DNA from: Caenorhabditis elegans
Lineage: Eukaryota; Nematoda; Chromadorea; Rhabditida; Rhabditidae
Assembly: GCF_000002985.6 (NCBI RefSeq)
Contig: NC_003284.9
Coordinates: forward strand, 12,896,001 to 12,960,000
Reading direction: 5' to 3'
DNA length: 64,000 nt
Positions 38,896 through 49,724 of this stretch are shown here, piece by piece. Made by a program: the position numbers and the translations under genes. Every line of letters starts with the position of its first letter. Position 1 is the first letter of the stretch. The notes under the pieces are model-generated. The model was not told the origin of the DNA. It worked only from the letters and a program-made list of their open reading frames with translations, and did not search any database.

Positions 38896-40260
38896 TAACG
38901 CAAGTCGTGTTTCTCGACACACTGGCCACTGGAGGAGAAGACGTCGAAGTCGTCGACGTGATAGGATAGAATACAGTGGGCGGAGTGAGTTTTGTTTCGC
39001 GAAAGGCGGCTGCCCATACACCTACCTAGGCACGCGACCCCCACCTCTCAGAGAAAACGAAACAAGAGTAAGGTGAGGAGAGTAAGACGACGGCGACCCC
39101 CTGAAATAGAAAAAAGAGTGATCTGACACCATTGTCACTTATGTCGTCACAACAGAGATAGTTGACCTTTTGAAACTTGGGGTTTCTTGAACTTTAGTGA
39201 AAAATGTAGGAAGTGTCATTTTGAATGGAGTTAATCTTTTGGCATTTTCTAAGAAACTGCTTGTATAGTGAAGTGTATAGAAGTGCTCTTGTTCGACAAT
39301 TAATGTATTATCCAGTCGTTTTTCTCTTATTCCCTTTACTGTGCATATGAAACTAAAAGTGTCTCAATTTTCTGATTGTATCCAATTTGATATACGATAG
39401 ACATAAAAGAAAACTATAGTGTTCTTGTGTTACCACTTAACACAACCGTCCAATTTATCGTTTTTGTGAGTTCCTACCCGAATTCGAAATGTATTTCAAA
39501 CATAAATAAAAAATATTAAAGTGATACTTGTAATGTTGAAATGCCTACTCTTCTTTCTTAAAAGCAGTACATTGGATTATTGCTTTATTAGTCTCAAAAT
39601 TGTCTGAAAACACCGAATTTCATAATGAAACTTGTTAAAAACTTCTCAAAAAAAAACCTAATGACGGCTCAAAAAATGACCTAAAATTGTTAAAATTTGA
39701 AATTTGATCTACTAGTCAATGTCGCAGCGGGTGGAAACAATTTTTCTTTTTCTATATATTGACTGTTTAGCAAGTTTGGTGTTTTATGTTTTGTGTTGCT
39801 TTGATCGACTACGAAAATTGAGAAAACCAAGAAATGAACCAGAAACCTCAAAAACAACTGCTGGCCCTCTTTTTATCAGTGACATCATCTCTACGCTCAT
39901 CTATCAATATGAGTAATTATGATCATTATGTTTATATCTTGATGTAGCCGTTAGATAATTGAGTCTTTAGCTAAGTCTATCGCATCAATTAATAATGACG
40001 TTGACTTTGAAAATATAGGTTTGGGTTAGTTTACGTTTGTATTTGGGTTTACACTATTTGTGATTTATGGGTCAAATTTTGAAGTCGCTCAAAGAAGTAG
40101 GTAGATCATAAGCTTTACACTGTTATGGTTTTTTTGTGTAAAGCTGTACAAGTAAATGAGGCAGAAGCCAAACGAGGGAACAGAACAATGAGAGGAGAAG
40201 TTCGAGAAAGCTGGTATCAATTCGCCTCCTTTTTTTGGCGATTCTTTGTATTGCAACGAT

Positions 40261-41383
40261 CTACGTCATTCTACTCCACTCATCGCTTTTTTCCTTTTTT
40301 TCGGCGTCTCGCATTTTCTTCAAAAGCATCAAATTGAAGATGGCTAACCACACGAGAACAAAGAAAATGGCCACAACAGAAAGGAATGCCGTACTTTCAA
40401 TACTACTGTTTCATTGTGAATACTGAATGCGAAATTTGAAATTGCTTTTTCTCAACTGCTATTTCAGGTTTTCAGAACATCTGACCTACCATTAAAACAT
40501 TAATACTATTCAACTCTTGTTCAATTCAAGTGAAGTAAAAAGTGAAAATATCAAAACTGGTTGTTTTTTCAAAGTCTGAAGTACTTGAAAATTAAATATC
40601 TAGAGGGTAGATAAGTACAGAAAAAATAGTAGAATATTGACTGAATCAAAATTCTTGGCCACCAATTGCTCATAATTTCAGCTTGATTTTTTTTTAAAAT
40701 TTGTGTCCAATATTAGTGGCAGAAAACTGAAAAAAAACCTTGGATTTGCTTTTTAAAACTTAGTGGCACAAATCACAATAGATCGAACGTCGCTGTGTTT
40801 TATCTTGAAAGGTGTATTTCAGATGATGAAAAAGTAATTTTGACATTTTTGAAAGAGCGAATATTCATATTTCAAGTTCGGACGGATTTACTGTATTTAA
40901 AAAATACGTCATCAAACTTTCGATTTGCCGAAAAGTTTAGTCAGAGATTTGGTATTATGACTGTTTGAGCATTTGCAATCATGATTTTTTTTTGCCAATT
41001 TTAGTATAATTTTAATATTTTCAAACATTATTCCCCTGCCAGGAAACTCTTCCTTTAACGAGTAATTTCATGCTGGGAAACAGGTAAACATATAAATAAT
41101 GTTCTTTTTGAAGTCTTGCTGCTTATTAGAAAAATATAAAATATTTCTACCTGCAGTCGATTGTAATCTAACAACATCCATAATTGTTTCTTTTGGGAAA
41201 CCGATTAAGATCCACAGGGTGGCCGATTGTCAGCGGTCTTGTTCTCTTTATGGCAAATGAGTGGTAATTGAAAAAGATTAATAAGAAGAATAATGGGTTT
41301 ACCAAAAATAATATAAAAATGAAACTCTCAATAACAGTAAACTGAATCATTGGTATCAAAGGGCAGGTCTTATAATCATACAT
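40261..41383 (-). CDS. Candidate small two-pass membrane protein (speculative)
   Basis: An open segment at 40261-40405 encodes a clear membrane helix (STAFLSVVAIFFVLVWLAIF) and a charged tail ending KSDEWSRMT, then TAG. Its codon use is gene-like. It must be entered by splicing because a TGA lies just upstream; AAACAG|TAG is a possible but weak acceptor. The frame at 41202-41383 (minus) starts with ATG, encodes another hydrophobic stretch and TRPLTIGHPVDLNR, and has a GT at the matching phase. The join is inference and the donor GTTTCC is poor. Each exon could belong to something else or be chance. Confidence 0.3.
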
Positions 41384-41700
41384 TTTGAAGATTGATTACC
41401 ATGAGTTCAAGCACTTTACAAAGTTAGTATTGCAATTAGTACTGAAATATATTTGTTTCAAACTCCCAGTATTTTAATAAATGTCTTCAAAAAATTGAAT
41501 TTTGTTAATAAAAATAGTGATCTCTCGGAAATTAGTTTTGCAGACTTCAGTCATTCTTTTTGTTTGCGCCGAACAGCTAGCCGCCCTTTTGCTCACTCTT
41601 AAGGAAGCTCCAATGCTCTTGATAAGTGCATAAGCAAACGCAACATGTCCATCAAAAGCTAGCTTATTGTCAACTCGGAGAAACTTCTTGAAGATCGCTG

Positions 41701-41772
41701 GGTTCCATGGTGTAGCGGTTAGCACTCAGGACTTTGAATCCTGCGACCCGAGTTCAAATCTCGGTGGAACCT
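41701..41772 (+). tRNA. tRNA-Gln (UUG), copy 1
   Basis: A 72-nt cloverleaf with acceptor GGTTCCA pairing TGGAACC. The anticodon stem CAGGA/TCCTG encloses loop CTTTGAA, with anticodon TTG at 41734-41736. The T loop is TTCAAAT. The A box (TGTAGCGGTTAGC) and B box (AGTTCAAATCT) are intact, and a T run follows as pol III terminator. No intron. Confidence 0.95.
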
Positions 41773-42181
41773 ATCTTTTTTGAATATATTTATGGTTTGT
41801 TCTGGAGGTTTTTTTAGTTGTACAAACTCTGTTGCAAGTGCTACTGTAGTTATCAATTAATCGGGTAGAAACAATTGTAGCAACAGAATACACTAATTAA
41901 GTTTCACACAGAAAAAAGATGTTTACCAAAGATAAAGTTTTTGAAACCCGAAAAAAGGTATATGGAAACTACATTAACACAGAATTGTTATCCATAAAAC
42001 TTTGCTATCAGAATTGACATTTAGAAATGTTGATCGCTGCGATAGACACTCTTTAGCACATTGTAGCCGCTCATGTGCTCACTGCTAACTGAGCGACTGG
42101 GCCTTCCCGATAAGTGCATTAGCAAACTCAGCATGTCTATTAACCGAATGTTCTTTCGGAGCAAGTTCTCGAAGCTCACCG

Positions 42182-42253
42182 GGTTCCATGGTGTAGCGGT
42201 TAGCACTCAGGACTTTGAATCCTGCGACCCGAGTTCAAATCTCGGTGGAACCT
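42182..42253 (+). tRNA. tRNA-Gln (UUG), copy 2
   Basis: Identical in all 72 positions to the copy 481 bp upstream, anticodon TTG at 42215-42217, followed by TATCTTTTTTGG. It looks functional by the same criteria. Confidence 0.95.
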
Positions 42254-42708
42254 ATCTTTTTTGGATAAATTTTGATCTTTTCTTGTCCATTGTGTCATTT
42301 CTATAGTGAGCGGCACTATGGTTATCAATGAGTTGTAACAAAATCATACATTTTTAGGCTCCATGGAACATTTATATTAACAGTCGGTTTTTAAGTATAG
42401 CTCGCAAGATAAAATGTGTAACCCATAATATAATAAAACAGGTTCTTGCTCTGAAAATATTTGACTAATTTAAAAATGTAATACAAAGTAATGGCCGGGT
42501 CTCAGTTTTTATACTGTTTAGTTTGAAGTCCATAAAATTGTTTGTGTTGTCAAACTTTTGCCACCCACAGAAATAGCTTCCTTGTTATTTTCTTTGCTGA
42601 ATTTGATTGTTATAAATCTTCCTTTGCACGTATTATTTCACGTCAACTGTTTCATGGGCCACCAAATCGTATGATTTACAGTCACAAAAAATTTCAAAAA
42701 ATAATAAA

Positions 42709-42714
42709 TTTATT
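42709..42714 (-). terminator. AATAAA poly(A) signal of paralogue B
   Basis: TTTATT on the plus strand (AATAAA on minus), 36 bases after the stop of paralogue B. Confidence 0.6.
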
Positions 42715-42749
42715 TACAGACAAGCAAAATTAGGTTAGAAAATCACAAA

Positions 42750-44711
42750 TTATTTACGGTTAACTTTCAAGTTTCCGTAAATCTTATGGCATGCCACGTA
42801 GCTTTGTTGGTTTTTGATAATTTGATTGAATGGAAGAGACCAGTAGACTTCAGCCGGAAGTTGAGTGTCCTGTAACATTTTTGAAATACTCTTTTAAAAA
42901 GAGAAAAATTCAGCTTGTGATTTACCTTGAAAAAACTGTACTTGGTTCTACGGTATACACCCTCGATTTTGATTTGAGTCGCCATTTGTTTGCTGACGTC
43001 AGAGTCAAACACGTAGACTGTAGCAAAGATCCCCATAGCACGAACAGAGTTTCCGTCCTGAAATTTCCAGCCAGTTTTTGCTTTTTTGACCTTTAGACTT
43101 ACATCACCCTGAATCAGCTGCAAGAATGACTCCTTACTAAGCCCTTGTGAGCTGATGACATCATCAATGTCTGGAAGACAGAAAGCAAGCTTCAAGTTGT
43201 CATAGCTGCCTTTTTTCAATCCGTCAGCGCAGCTGATTGGTTGACCATCGAGGAGCAGCTGTGCTCGAACTCCTAATTTGTCACCGAATGTTTCACATGC
43301 ATTGCAGTACAGGCTGAAAAAAAGATAAATCAATATTGTATGACAACATTAATTAATAGCAACAAACCAAGACCCAAATCCTCCACATCCGTTTTCAGGT
43401 TGTCGAACACATTTCTCTGGGACAGTATTTTTTTTGGCAGTGTTCTTCAGCTCAAGATAAATGGAGAAATCTCCGCCAAAGTCCTGAAATAGAGAGTTTC
43501 AATTTATTTTTTTATGTAGCTTTATTGTTCATTCAAAGTATATACTTAGAGAGTAATAAGAAGTTGTGATGAATTCTTTATTTCTCAGGGTAAGATAATT
43601 TTTAAACTTTTGATACGCTACACAAATACTGAAAAAAAACATTAAGTTTTGAATGATATTGATTTAAAATGTTGTCACGTTGTCACGTTGGCATAAAAAA
43701 ATTCAATTTGCCCAATAATAATTCAGTAAGGTATAATTTAGTGATTTTTAAATTGTACAGACTACATTTAAAGATACAGATTGTGTTGATGTTCTTAAAA
43801 ACACGGTCTTAAAGGCGGACTAACGGTTCGGACGATTTTGAACGTATAAATCCGAATTGGGCTGGAATGAATAAATTTTGAAAAAAAATACACTGATTTT
43901 CGCTAAAATCTCAATTTTCGGCCACTTTTCCGTGTCGCAGCGGTCCGAAGTTGTCTTTTTTGGAATTATCCTCCTGCATCTTTTGGTAATTTTTTATCAT
44001 CACATTTCATTGATTTAAACCCGATAGGTAACCAAAAATCATCAAAATTGGTTACCTGTCGGCTTTAAATGTGCCTTAATCAATGAAATTGGATGAGATA
44101 AACTACCAAAATATGCAATAAAGGGCGATGATTCCAAAAAAGTCAACTACGTCCCCCGCTGCGACACGGAAAAGTTGCCAAAAATCGAGATTTTAGCTAA
44201 AATCAGTGTATTTTTTTTTCAAAATTTTGAACCGCCATAAAAAAATTTTGAAAAATTTATCAGAAGTTTCCTTACGAAACTCGTTTATTTGAGCTCATTT
44301 TGGGTTTGAACGTTCAAAATCATCCAAACCGTTAGTCCTCCTTCAAGACACGGAATATTAACAAAACAAAAAGCACAATATTTTACCTCTAGAACTTCTA
44401 CTTGGCCTCCGATAGTAAAACAGTTTGGCTTATCGGCTTGTGGTTCAAGTTTCGGGCCTCTCCTATCATTTCCAGACTCGAATTCTAACTTCTTTGTCCA
44501 TTTACCACCTGAAAACCAAATAAGCTTTGGTTTAAAATCTCGTAAACCTACTTTTGCATGGTTGATGTTTGATGAGTTCAAGAGTTACACTCAGATCTTT
44601 TCCCAACTCAACGTTTTCCAACGCGTTGGAAATGGAAACGAAAAGACACGATGAAGCTAAGAAAACGACCAACATCTGCGACTGAAACCGATGCGCAAAT
44701 GAAGGTGTCAT
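42750..44711 (-). CDS. Secreted ten-cysteine protein, paralogue B (286 aa)
   Basis: Exons (minus): 44552-44711, 44387-44508, 43368-43483, 43103-43313, 42926-43057, 42750-42869 (stop TAA). The start MTPSFAHRFQSQMLVVFL leads a signal peptide ending near residue 30. Donor GTAGGT at 44551 was chosen because the alternative two bases on creates an immediate stop. Conserved cysteines: 52, 83, 119, 127, 133, 136, 139, 161, 178, 274. The core is NGCGGFGSCLYCNAC. The C-terminal part YWSLPFNQIIKNQQSYVACH is almost the same in paralogue C. Predicted secreted and disulphide-bonded, function unknown. Its 903-bp second intron carries a large fold-back repeat, unlike those of A and C. Confidence 0.85.
43809..44346. 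mobile_element. 538-bp fold-back element in an intron of paralogue B
   Basis: The ends TTAAAGGCGGACTAACGG and its inverse (CCGTTAGTCCTCCTTCAA) frame a long imperfect palindrome. Matching inner segments include AAAATCTCAATTTTCGG with its inverse, and GTGTCGCAGCGG with CCGCTGCGACAC. At the centre is AGGTAACCAAAAAT next to ATTGGTTACCTG. No coding frame. The arms are more diverged than those at 26722. Confidence 0.8.
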
Positions 44712-45454
44712 GGCTTATGAAGTAAGCGACGAGGACGTGCCCTTCTTTCACACCCCTTTTCAGCTGGATTTTAGAATAGTTTACAGTGACGGTGGGGGTG
44801 AAAGGGGAATATAGATATGAATTGTACAAATGTGTAATAAAAGTCTGACAGCCATCAAAACCACTTTTCTCGTTTTTTCTTTCTTTTTCGTGTTACTTTT
44901 ACCTCAATGTGAAATGATTGTCGGATGGCGTTTCGAGGTCATGAAGGTTATGAGATTCTGAAAAGATGAAGAGATTAAAAGAAAAGGAAAGGGGAAAAAA
45001 GTAAAAAAAAAGGAAAATAATGAATCAAAAGCCTTATGTCCTTCAACTAGTAGTGAGAACAAATGCAATAAAGTTTTACAGATGTGTTACATAAATATCA
45101 CTTTATGATCTCTAACCAACAACATATATAGTTCCAGTTTTCCTTACTATTAGTAACTTTGCAAGATTTTTCTGTAGAATTCGTGTACTGTTGTATACAC
45201 AAGAATAAAAATTCTAGAAGTAAAGGGTATACAGAATACTTTGAACAAAATCCCAGAAACATTTTGAGGCTAGCAAAATATTGAGGTTGTATTGAATAAA
45301 ATGCATATTGAAGAAATGTAAAAAAACATACTCAAAAGGATACCAGACAAAACTGTTGTTTTTTACACAACGAGTCTTTGAGCACAGTATCACCATAAAG
45401 ATTGACTGTTATTTATTAAATGTCAAGATCAATTTGCTTATCTAATTCATAATT
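44712..45454. other. Spacer between paralogues B and C
   Basis: 740 bp between the start of B and the poly(A) region of C, both minus strand. It presumably holds the promoter of B. No further feature seen. Confidence 0.5.
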
Positions 45455-45460
45455 TTTATT
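45455..45460 (-). terminator. AATAAA poly(A) signal of paralogue C
   Basis: TTTATT on the plus strand 92 bases after the stop of paralogue C. A second copy lies at 45464-45469. Confidence 0.5.
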
Positions 45461-45551
45461 GTGTTTATTTCATAATTCACAAAAAATGAACCCGCATAAA
45501 CGAAATGAATAAACATGAAGTTATCATCGTTGTTCATCCAAATATATTTTC

Positions 45552-47259
45552 TTATTTCTTCTTGGCTTGAATGTCGCTCAAGCTAATGGTTCCGTAAAGT
45601 TTGTGACATCCAACGAAAACTGACTGCTTTTTGATAATTTGATTGAATGGCAGATTCCAATAAGTTTGAGAGTCAACTGGCTCATCAGCGCCAAGTTTGC
45701 GAAGTTCACGGATGCGAGATTCTAGTTTTCGTTGAGAGCTGAAATTATTTCATTTTTCTATTTGTTTAAAAATTTTCTACTCGTGAAAAATAGTGTTATT
45801 TTTCATATAGCTGTAATGTATGTGACATATATGTCTCGAATATAGTGAATGGTTGTTAGATGGTATATGAAACTGTAAATCTGGCTAAAACCTATTTAAT
45901 TTTCAGAACTTACACTAGAAGAGGTTTAATATCCTTGTCGAACAAATAAACGGTCACAAATAGACTAAGCTTTGGTGGACCATTTCCTTCCTGAAACACA
46001 CTTTTTCTTTCAATAATTATTTTCATTTTGTCAAACCTGAGTAGTAGCAGCTAAAATGTGATCTAACGCGTCTTCTGAAATTCCCTGCCATTCCAACAAT
46101 GCAGCTAATTTCGGAAGGCAGAAACGGAGTTCAACATTATCATATTCTCCTTTCTAAAAATAGTGTTATTGACTGCATCGTAAATTTTTTTTAACGATGT
46201 TGCTCACTTTTAATGGCTCACATCCTGCTGGTTTGCCGTTCACAACAAGTTGAGCTCCGAGAATTTTCGTGAGAGAGTCCAAAGAATCACATGGCCGGCA
46301 GTAGAGACTGAAACAGCAGTGTTTACGTCATTTTTTGGAAACAACAAAACAACAAATTTTCAAGTTCGAAAATTTAAATTTCGTAATCATCGAAATACAA
46401 CTAAATCTTGTTGTTTGAAGTTATAACATAACGACAAATTATGATAGCGTAGTACGTGGAGAGATGGCCGAGCGGTCTAAGGCGCTGGTTTAAGGCACCA
46501 GTCCCTTCGGGGGCGTGGGTTCGAATCCCACTCTCTTCAGTTCTTTTTTTTTAATTTATTTTGCAGGTTAAACACTTATGTATGAAATTGTTATAGTTAT
46601 ACTTTTTGTTTTAAGAGTGACCTCTAACTTAAAACTTTTAGGTACTTCACAGCTGTTCATCTATCATTAACTGCTCAAAAGGCTTTTTTTTCATTTCCTA
46701 ATGTTTTTTCTAGCTCTAGAATCTTGATGATTTCCCTAATATTTCTGTCAATAACTCATTACCATGATCCAACACCTCCACAACCAGTGTCCGGATTGGC
46801 ATCCCTGCACACTTCCGGTGGTCTTTGAGTGTCACCAGTGGTCGACACGGACAAGTAGATCAACAACTCGTCGCTCACATCCTCATGAATTTTCACTTTT
46901 CCCTAAAGAAAATGAATTATTATTATTATTGTAATAACGTCAATCATCAAGCATTGTTATTGTTTTTCAAAAATCAAAATAAAACACTCTTGGGGGCTAA
47001 CTCACACTAATTGCATAGCACCCTTTCTGTTCAGTTGACTTGAGTAGCGCTCCACTATCCGAGTGGCCACCCTGGAACTCGATTTTGCGGTTCCAGTGAG
47101 AACCTGTAACACGTAAAGTATTAAAAAAGTGACAACGATAGTTTAATAATTACTTTTTCTCCATGCACAACTTTGATGTCTATGAAGGTTTAAGTTCAGA
47201 TACTGAGTCGATGCAAATCCAAACAAAATTGCCAGTAATATCAGGCAGTTTGTAATCAT
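45552..47259 (-). CDS. Secreted ten-cysteine protein, paralogue C (274 aa)
   Basis: Exons (minus): 47154-47259, 47006-47103, 46763-46902, 46208-46307, 46037-46153, 45914-45990, 45552-45738 (stop TAA). The signal peptide is MITNCLILLAILFGFAST. An acceptor CTTACAG lies seven bases before the ATG and may be a trans-splice site. Conserved cysteines: 31, 64, 100, 109, 115, 118, 121, 144, 160, 257. The core is TGCGGVGSCLYCRPC, and the end includes YWNLPFNQIIKKQSVFVGCH. B and C are closer to each other than to A. C has one extra intron inside the region equal to B exon 4, and a charged insert (QRKLESRIRELRKLG) before the C-terminal block. Function unknown. A tRNA-Leu gene sits on the other strand in its third intron. 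Confidence 0.85.
46458..46539 (+). tRNA. tRNA-Leu (AAG) inside an intron
   Basis: An 82-nt class II tRNA. Acceptor GGAGAGA pairs TCTCTTC with one G-T. The anticodon stem CTGGT/ACCAG has loop TTAAGGC, anticodon AAG at 46492-46494. The long variable arm is TCCCTTCGGGGGC and the T loop is TTCGAAT. A T run follows. It lies antisense in the third intron of paralogue C (46308-46762). Confidence 0.95.
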
Positions 47260-49547
47260 GACAAATCTGTAAGATACCGTTTATGTAAAAATTTACAGAA
47301 AGTTACAAGAACAGTATAGAAAAAGTCACAGAAGTCACTGAATTCAAATAGTTCCATCATCGAAACATCTTCATATCTAATATTTGAATCAATCTTAGTT
47401 TAGCATTTAATGCAAATGCGGCAAGAAAGTAGCTGTGAAAAAGAAAAATCGTCAAATGGGGCAAAACGATACGAATGGAAGGAACCTGTTACGTAAGCTT
47501 AGAGATCTGTCTAAGCATGAAAAAAGAGAATCGGGTATGATATGCATTGTTGAAGGACCTAGACTTTCAATCAAAACGGGACTATGGCAGAGACCACAAG
47601 GAAAAATAAACTGAAATAAGGAAGCGAAATGTTCTACGATGACTGACCAGGAGAACATTGAAGATTCCAATGGTCTTTGATTTAGTGTTCACCTCGTCGT
47701 CGTCCGCCCTAATTTTTCAACTTGTCATAAAATTTGATTCCTCTGGAATTTCACAAAAGAAAACTAGTTACGAGAACAAGAACTAATGTGGAACTTTTAA
47801 TGGTGTGTACTAGGTGTGTTTGAGAAGGGAAATATTTGTGACGCTTTACAAAATCAGTGTTCATGTGACTATCTTTTCAAATCGACTTCAAAATGTTGTT
47901 TGTAAGAATGGAGACCTAAATGAATGATGGAGTTTGTGGGCAAAAAATCTCAAAAACTACAGAAACAATGTCAGAAATAACGCAACAGTTATTTGTAATT
48001 TTATAATACTTCGGTTCTCAACTATAGAATATTTGGGAAACTTAGTGGAAAAATAATACCGCCGGCATATAGAATAACTCTTAAACTACTTTGGACGAAT
48101 TAATGTTTTAACAGTGGTCGCAAGAGCATTCGAGCTAATGAAGTTTGGCAAACAAAGATTTTTTTGTGGACTACAAATTATGATAGGCATAATACCATTA
48201 AGCCCAATAGTGGCTGGGTGAACCTAGGGGGTGAGGCCGGACTTGAACTTATGACCTCCAGATTTCTAGCGGTCACCACTACCGACTGAGCTATCCGCCC
48301 CCCGAAATACAATTTTGTAAAGCAAAATTAAAAAATATATCTTTTCATTTTTTCACGTATCAATCATGTTTGCGCAATTTAAAAAATGAACTTTAATGAA
48401 AAAAAATCATAAACTTATATAATCTTGCAAAAACCCCTTGATAAGAAAAATGAGTCATTGAACGATTAAAACATAAATAAAAATTTCCACTAGCTTTAAC
48501 CAAAAGTCCACACTTTTTCATCTTGCGAATACACAGTTTTCACACCCGTCTTTATAATCATTTTATACACTTTCTGTAATGCTGGCAATTCGCTTGAGTG
48601 CACTTGAATAGCAAAGGTTCACGCTTGGACAGAAAAGTGTGACGAAAGATATTGTGGAAGGGCAAATGAATGGTGGGCCGACACGCAGGGCAAAAAACGA
48701 ATAATACTAAGAAATTGTGGAAGACGATAAAGACTGCGAATTGGTCGGAAACGAGAATTTGCCAAGAATCCCCTCATCTCCTTTCACCAACTAACCGCGG
48801 ATAATAGATAATAGGTGTGAATCATTATTATTCGATCAGGAAACGATGCGCTATGCAAAGTGTTAGCTGGTCTGCTTGCGTTACATTCAGGTATACAATT
48901 TTTGCAGGAAATCACGCACATACACATCTGAATGTCACTTTATGTACAGTGTTTTAGACAAAACCAGTTTTAATACTGCGCTTGTGATAGTTGTACCAAA
49001 TTCTGAATTTGTGAATGGCCAGGTATACATACTAGAGCTTAAAACTGGACTAAATTTTATTTGATCAAAACTGATTAGCAAAATTTTATTACAAATTAAA
49101 AGGTTTATTTCACGGTTCATTTAAAGGCGTAGAAATAAATTTGGGCACACATCAACCTACTGAACATGCATTTTAATCAATGGAATAATTGTGCACTAAA
49201 ATAGTTTTATGACAAAATAACCTTGACAATATTTTAGAAAACTCCAAGATGTAACAAGTGTTAAGTTTAAGGAAGTCCAATGCAAAACCTTATATAAAGG
49301 ATTAGGCACGTCTTGCAATTATAAAAAAGTATCCCACTGTTGAGCATCTCTTCTGACATTTCAAAAAAAAATTTAACAAAAAAAGGTGTAACCAGACTTG
49401 AATTTCCTTTATTAGTAACTGCTCGATTATAAATTTAAATAATCGGGACGTGGTTGAAACGCTTTAATTTTTTAAGCTATACTCGGTTGACAGAAAATAG
49501 ACTGTTTGTATGATGGAAACTTTGTATCACAGCTCTAACAAAACAGC
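47260..49547. other. Spacer upstream of paralogue C
   Basis: 2.3 kb with no supported gene. It holds the degenerate tRNA-like sequence at 48225-48303. A minus frame at 47452-47670 lacks splice sites or domain signals and is not called. Confidence 0.5.
48225..48303 (-). pseudogene. Degenerate tRNA-like sequence
   Basis: On the minus strand GGGCGGATAGCTCAGTCGG resembles the acceptor and D arm with an A box, and AAGTTCAAGTCC resembles a T arm with a B box. The acceptor stem has two mismatches, and the anticodon arm does not form the usual 5+7+5 structure. It is probably a tRNA pseudogene or a tRNA-derived SINE remnant. Confidence 0.55.
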
Positions 49548-49553
49548 TTTATT
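49548..49553 (-). terminator. AATAAA poly(A) signal
   Basis: TTTATT on the plus strand, about 170 bases after the stop of the 127-aa precursor gene. Confidence 0.5.
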
Positions 49554-49724
49554 TCACCAAAAGTACAAGGACTGGAGGAAAGAAAAATTGTATCAACTAT
49601 CTCATTTCTGCACCTTCAACGCCCCCAAAGCCGGCTGCTGAGTTGAAGTTTTGGCCGGATTCCTGCTTTCGCCACCCGCTCCATTTTCAGATTGTCATCA
49701 GAAAACACTTCCTCATTTTCAGTC

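Larger units (their letters stand above)
41560..42260 (+). repeat. Local duplication carrying two tRNA-Gln genes
   Basis: About 130 bp of 5' flank plus the tRNA and the trailing CTATCTTTTTTG are present twice, at about 41575-41785 and 42060-42265. Shared flank words include GATAAGTGCAT, AGCAAAC and ATGTC. The flanks have diverged clearly while the tRNAs are identical. Confidence 0.75.
38896..42700. other. Region between paralogues A and B
   Basis: Apart from the two tRNA-Gln genes and a weak two-exon membrane-protein candidate (40261-41383, minus), no gene is supported. An ATG frame at 39719-39916 (+) encodes a hydrophobic start and basic middle but has no independent support. The GC-rich DNA just upstream of A (38900-39080) is probably its promoter. 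Confidence 0.5.

Noticed and set aside
39719..39916. 65-codon plus ORF with a hydrophobic start and a basic middle
   Set aside because: AT-driven hydrophobicity, no splice or promoter context, and no recognisable motif. It cannot be told from chance.
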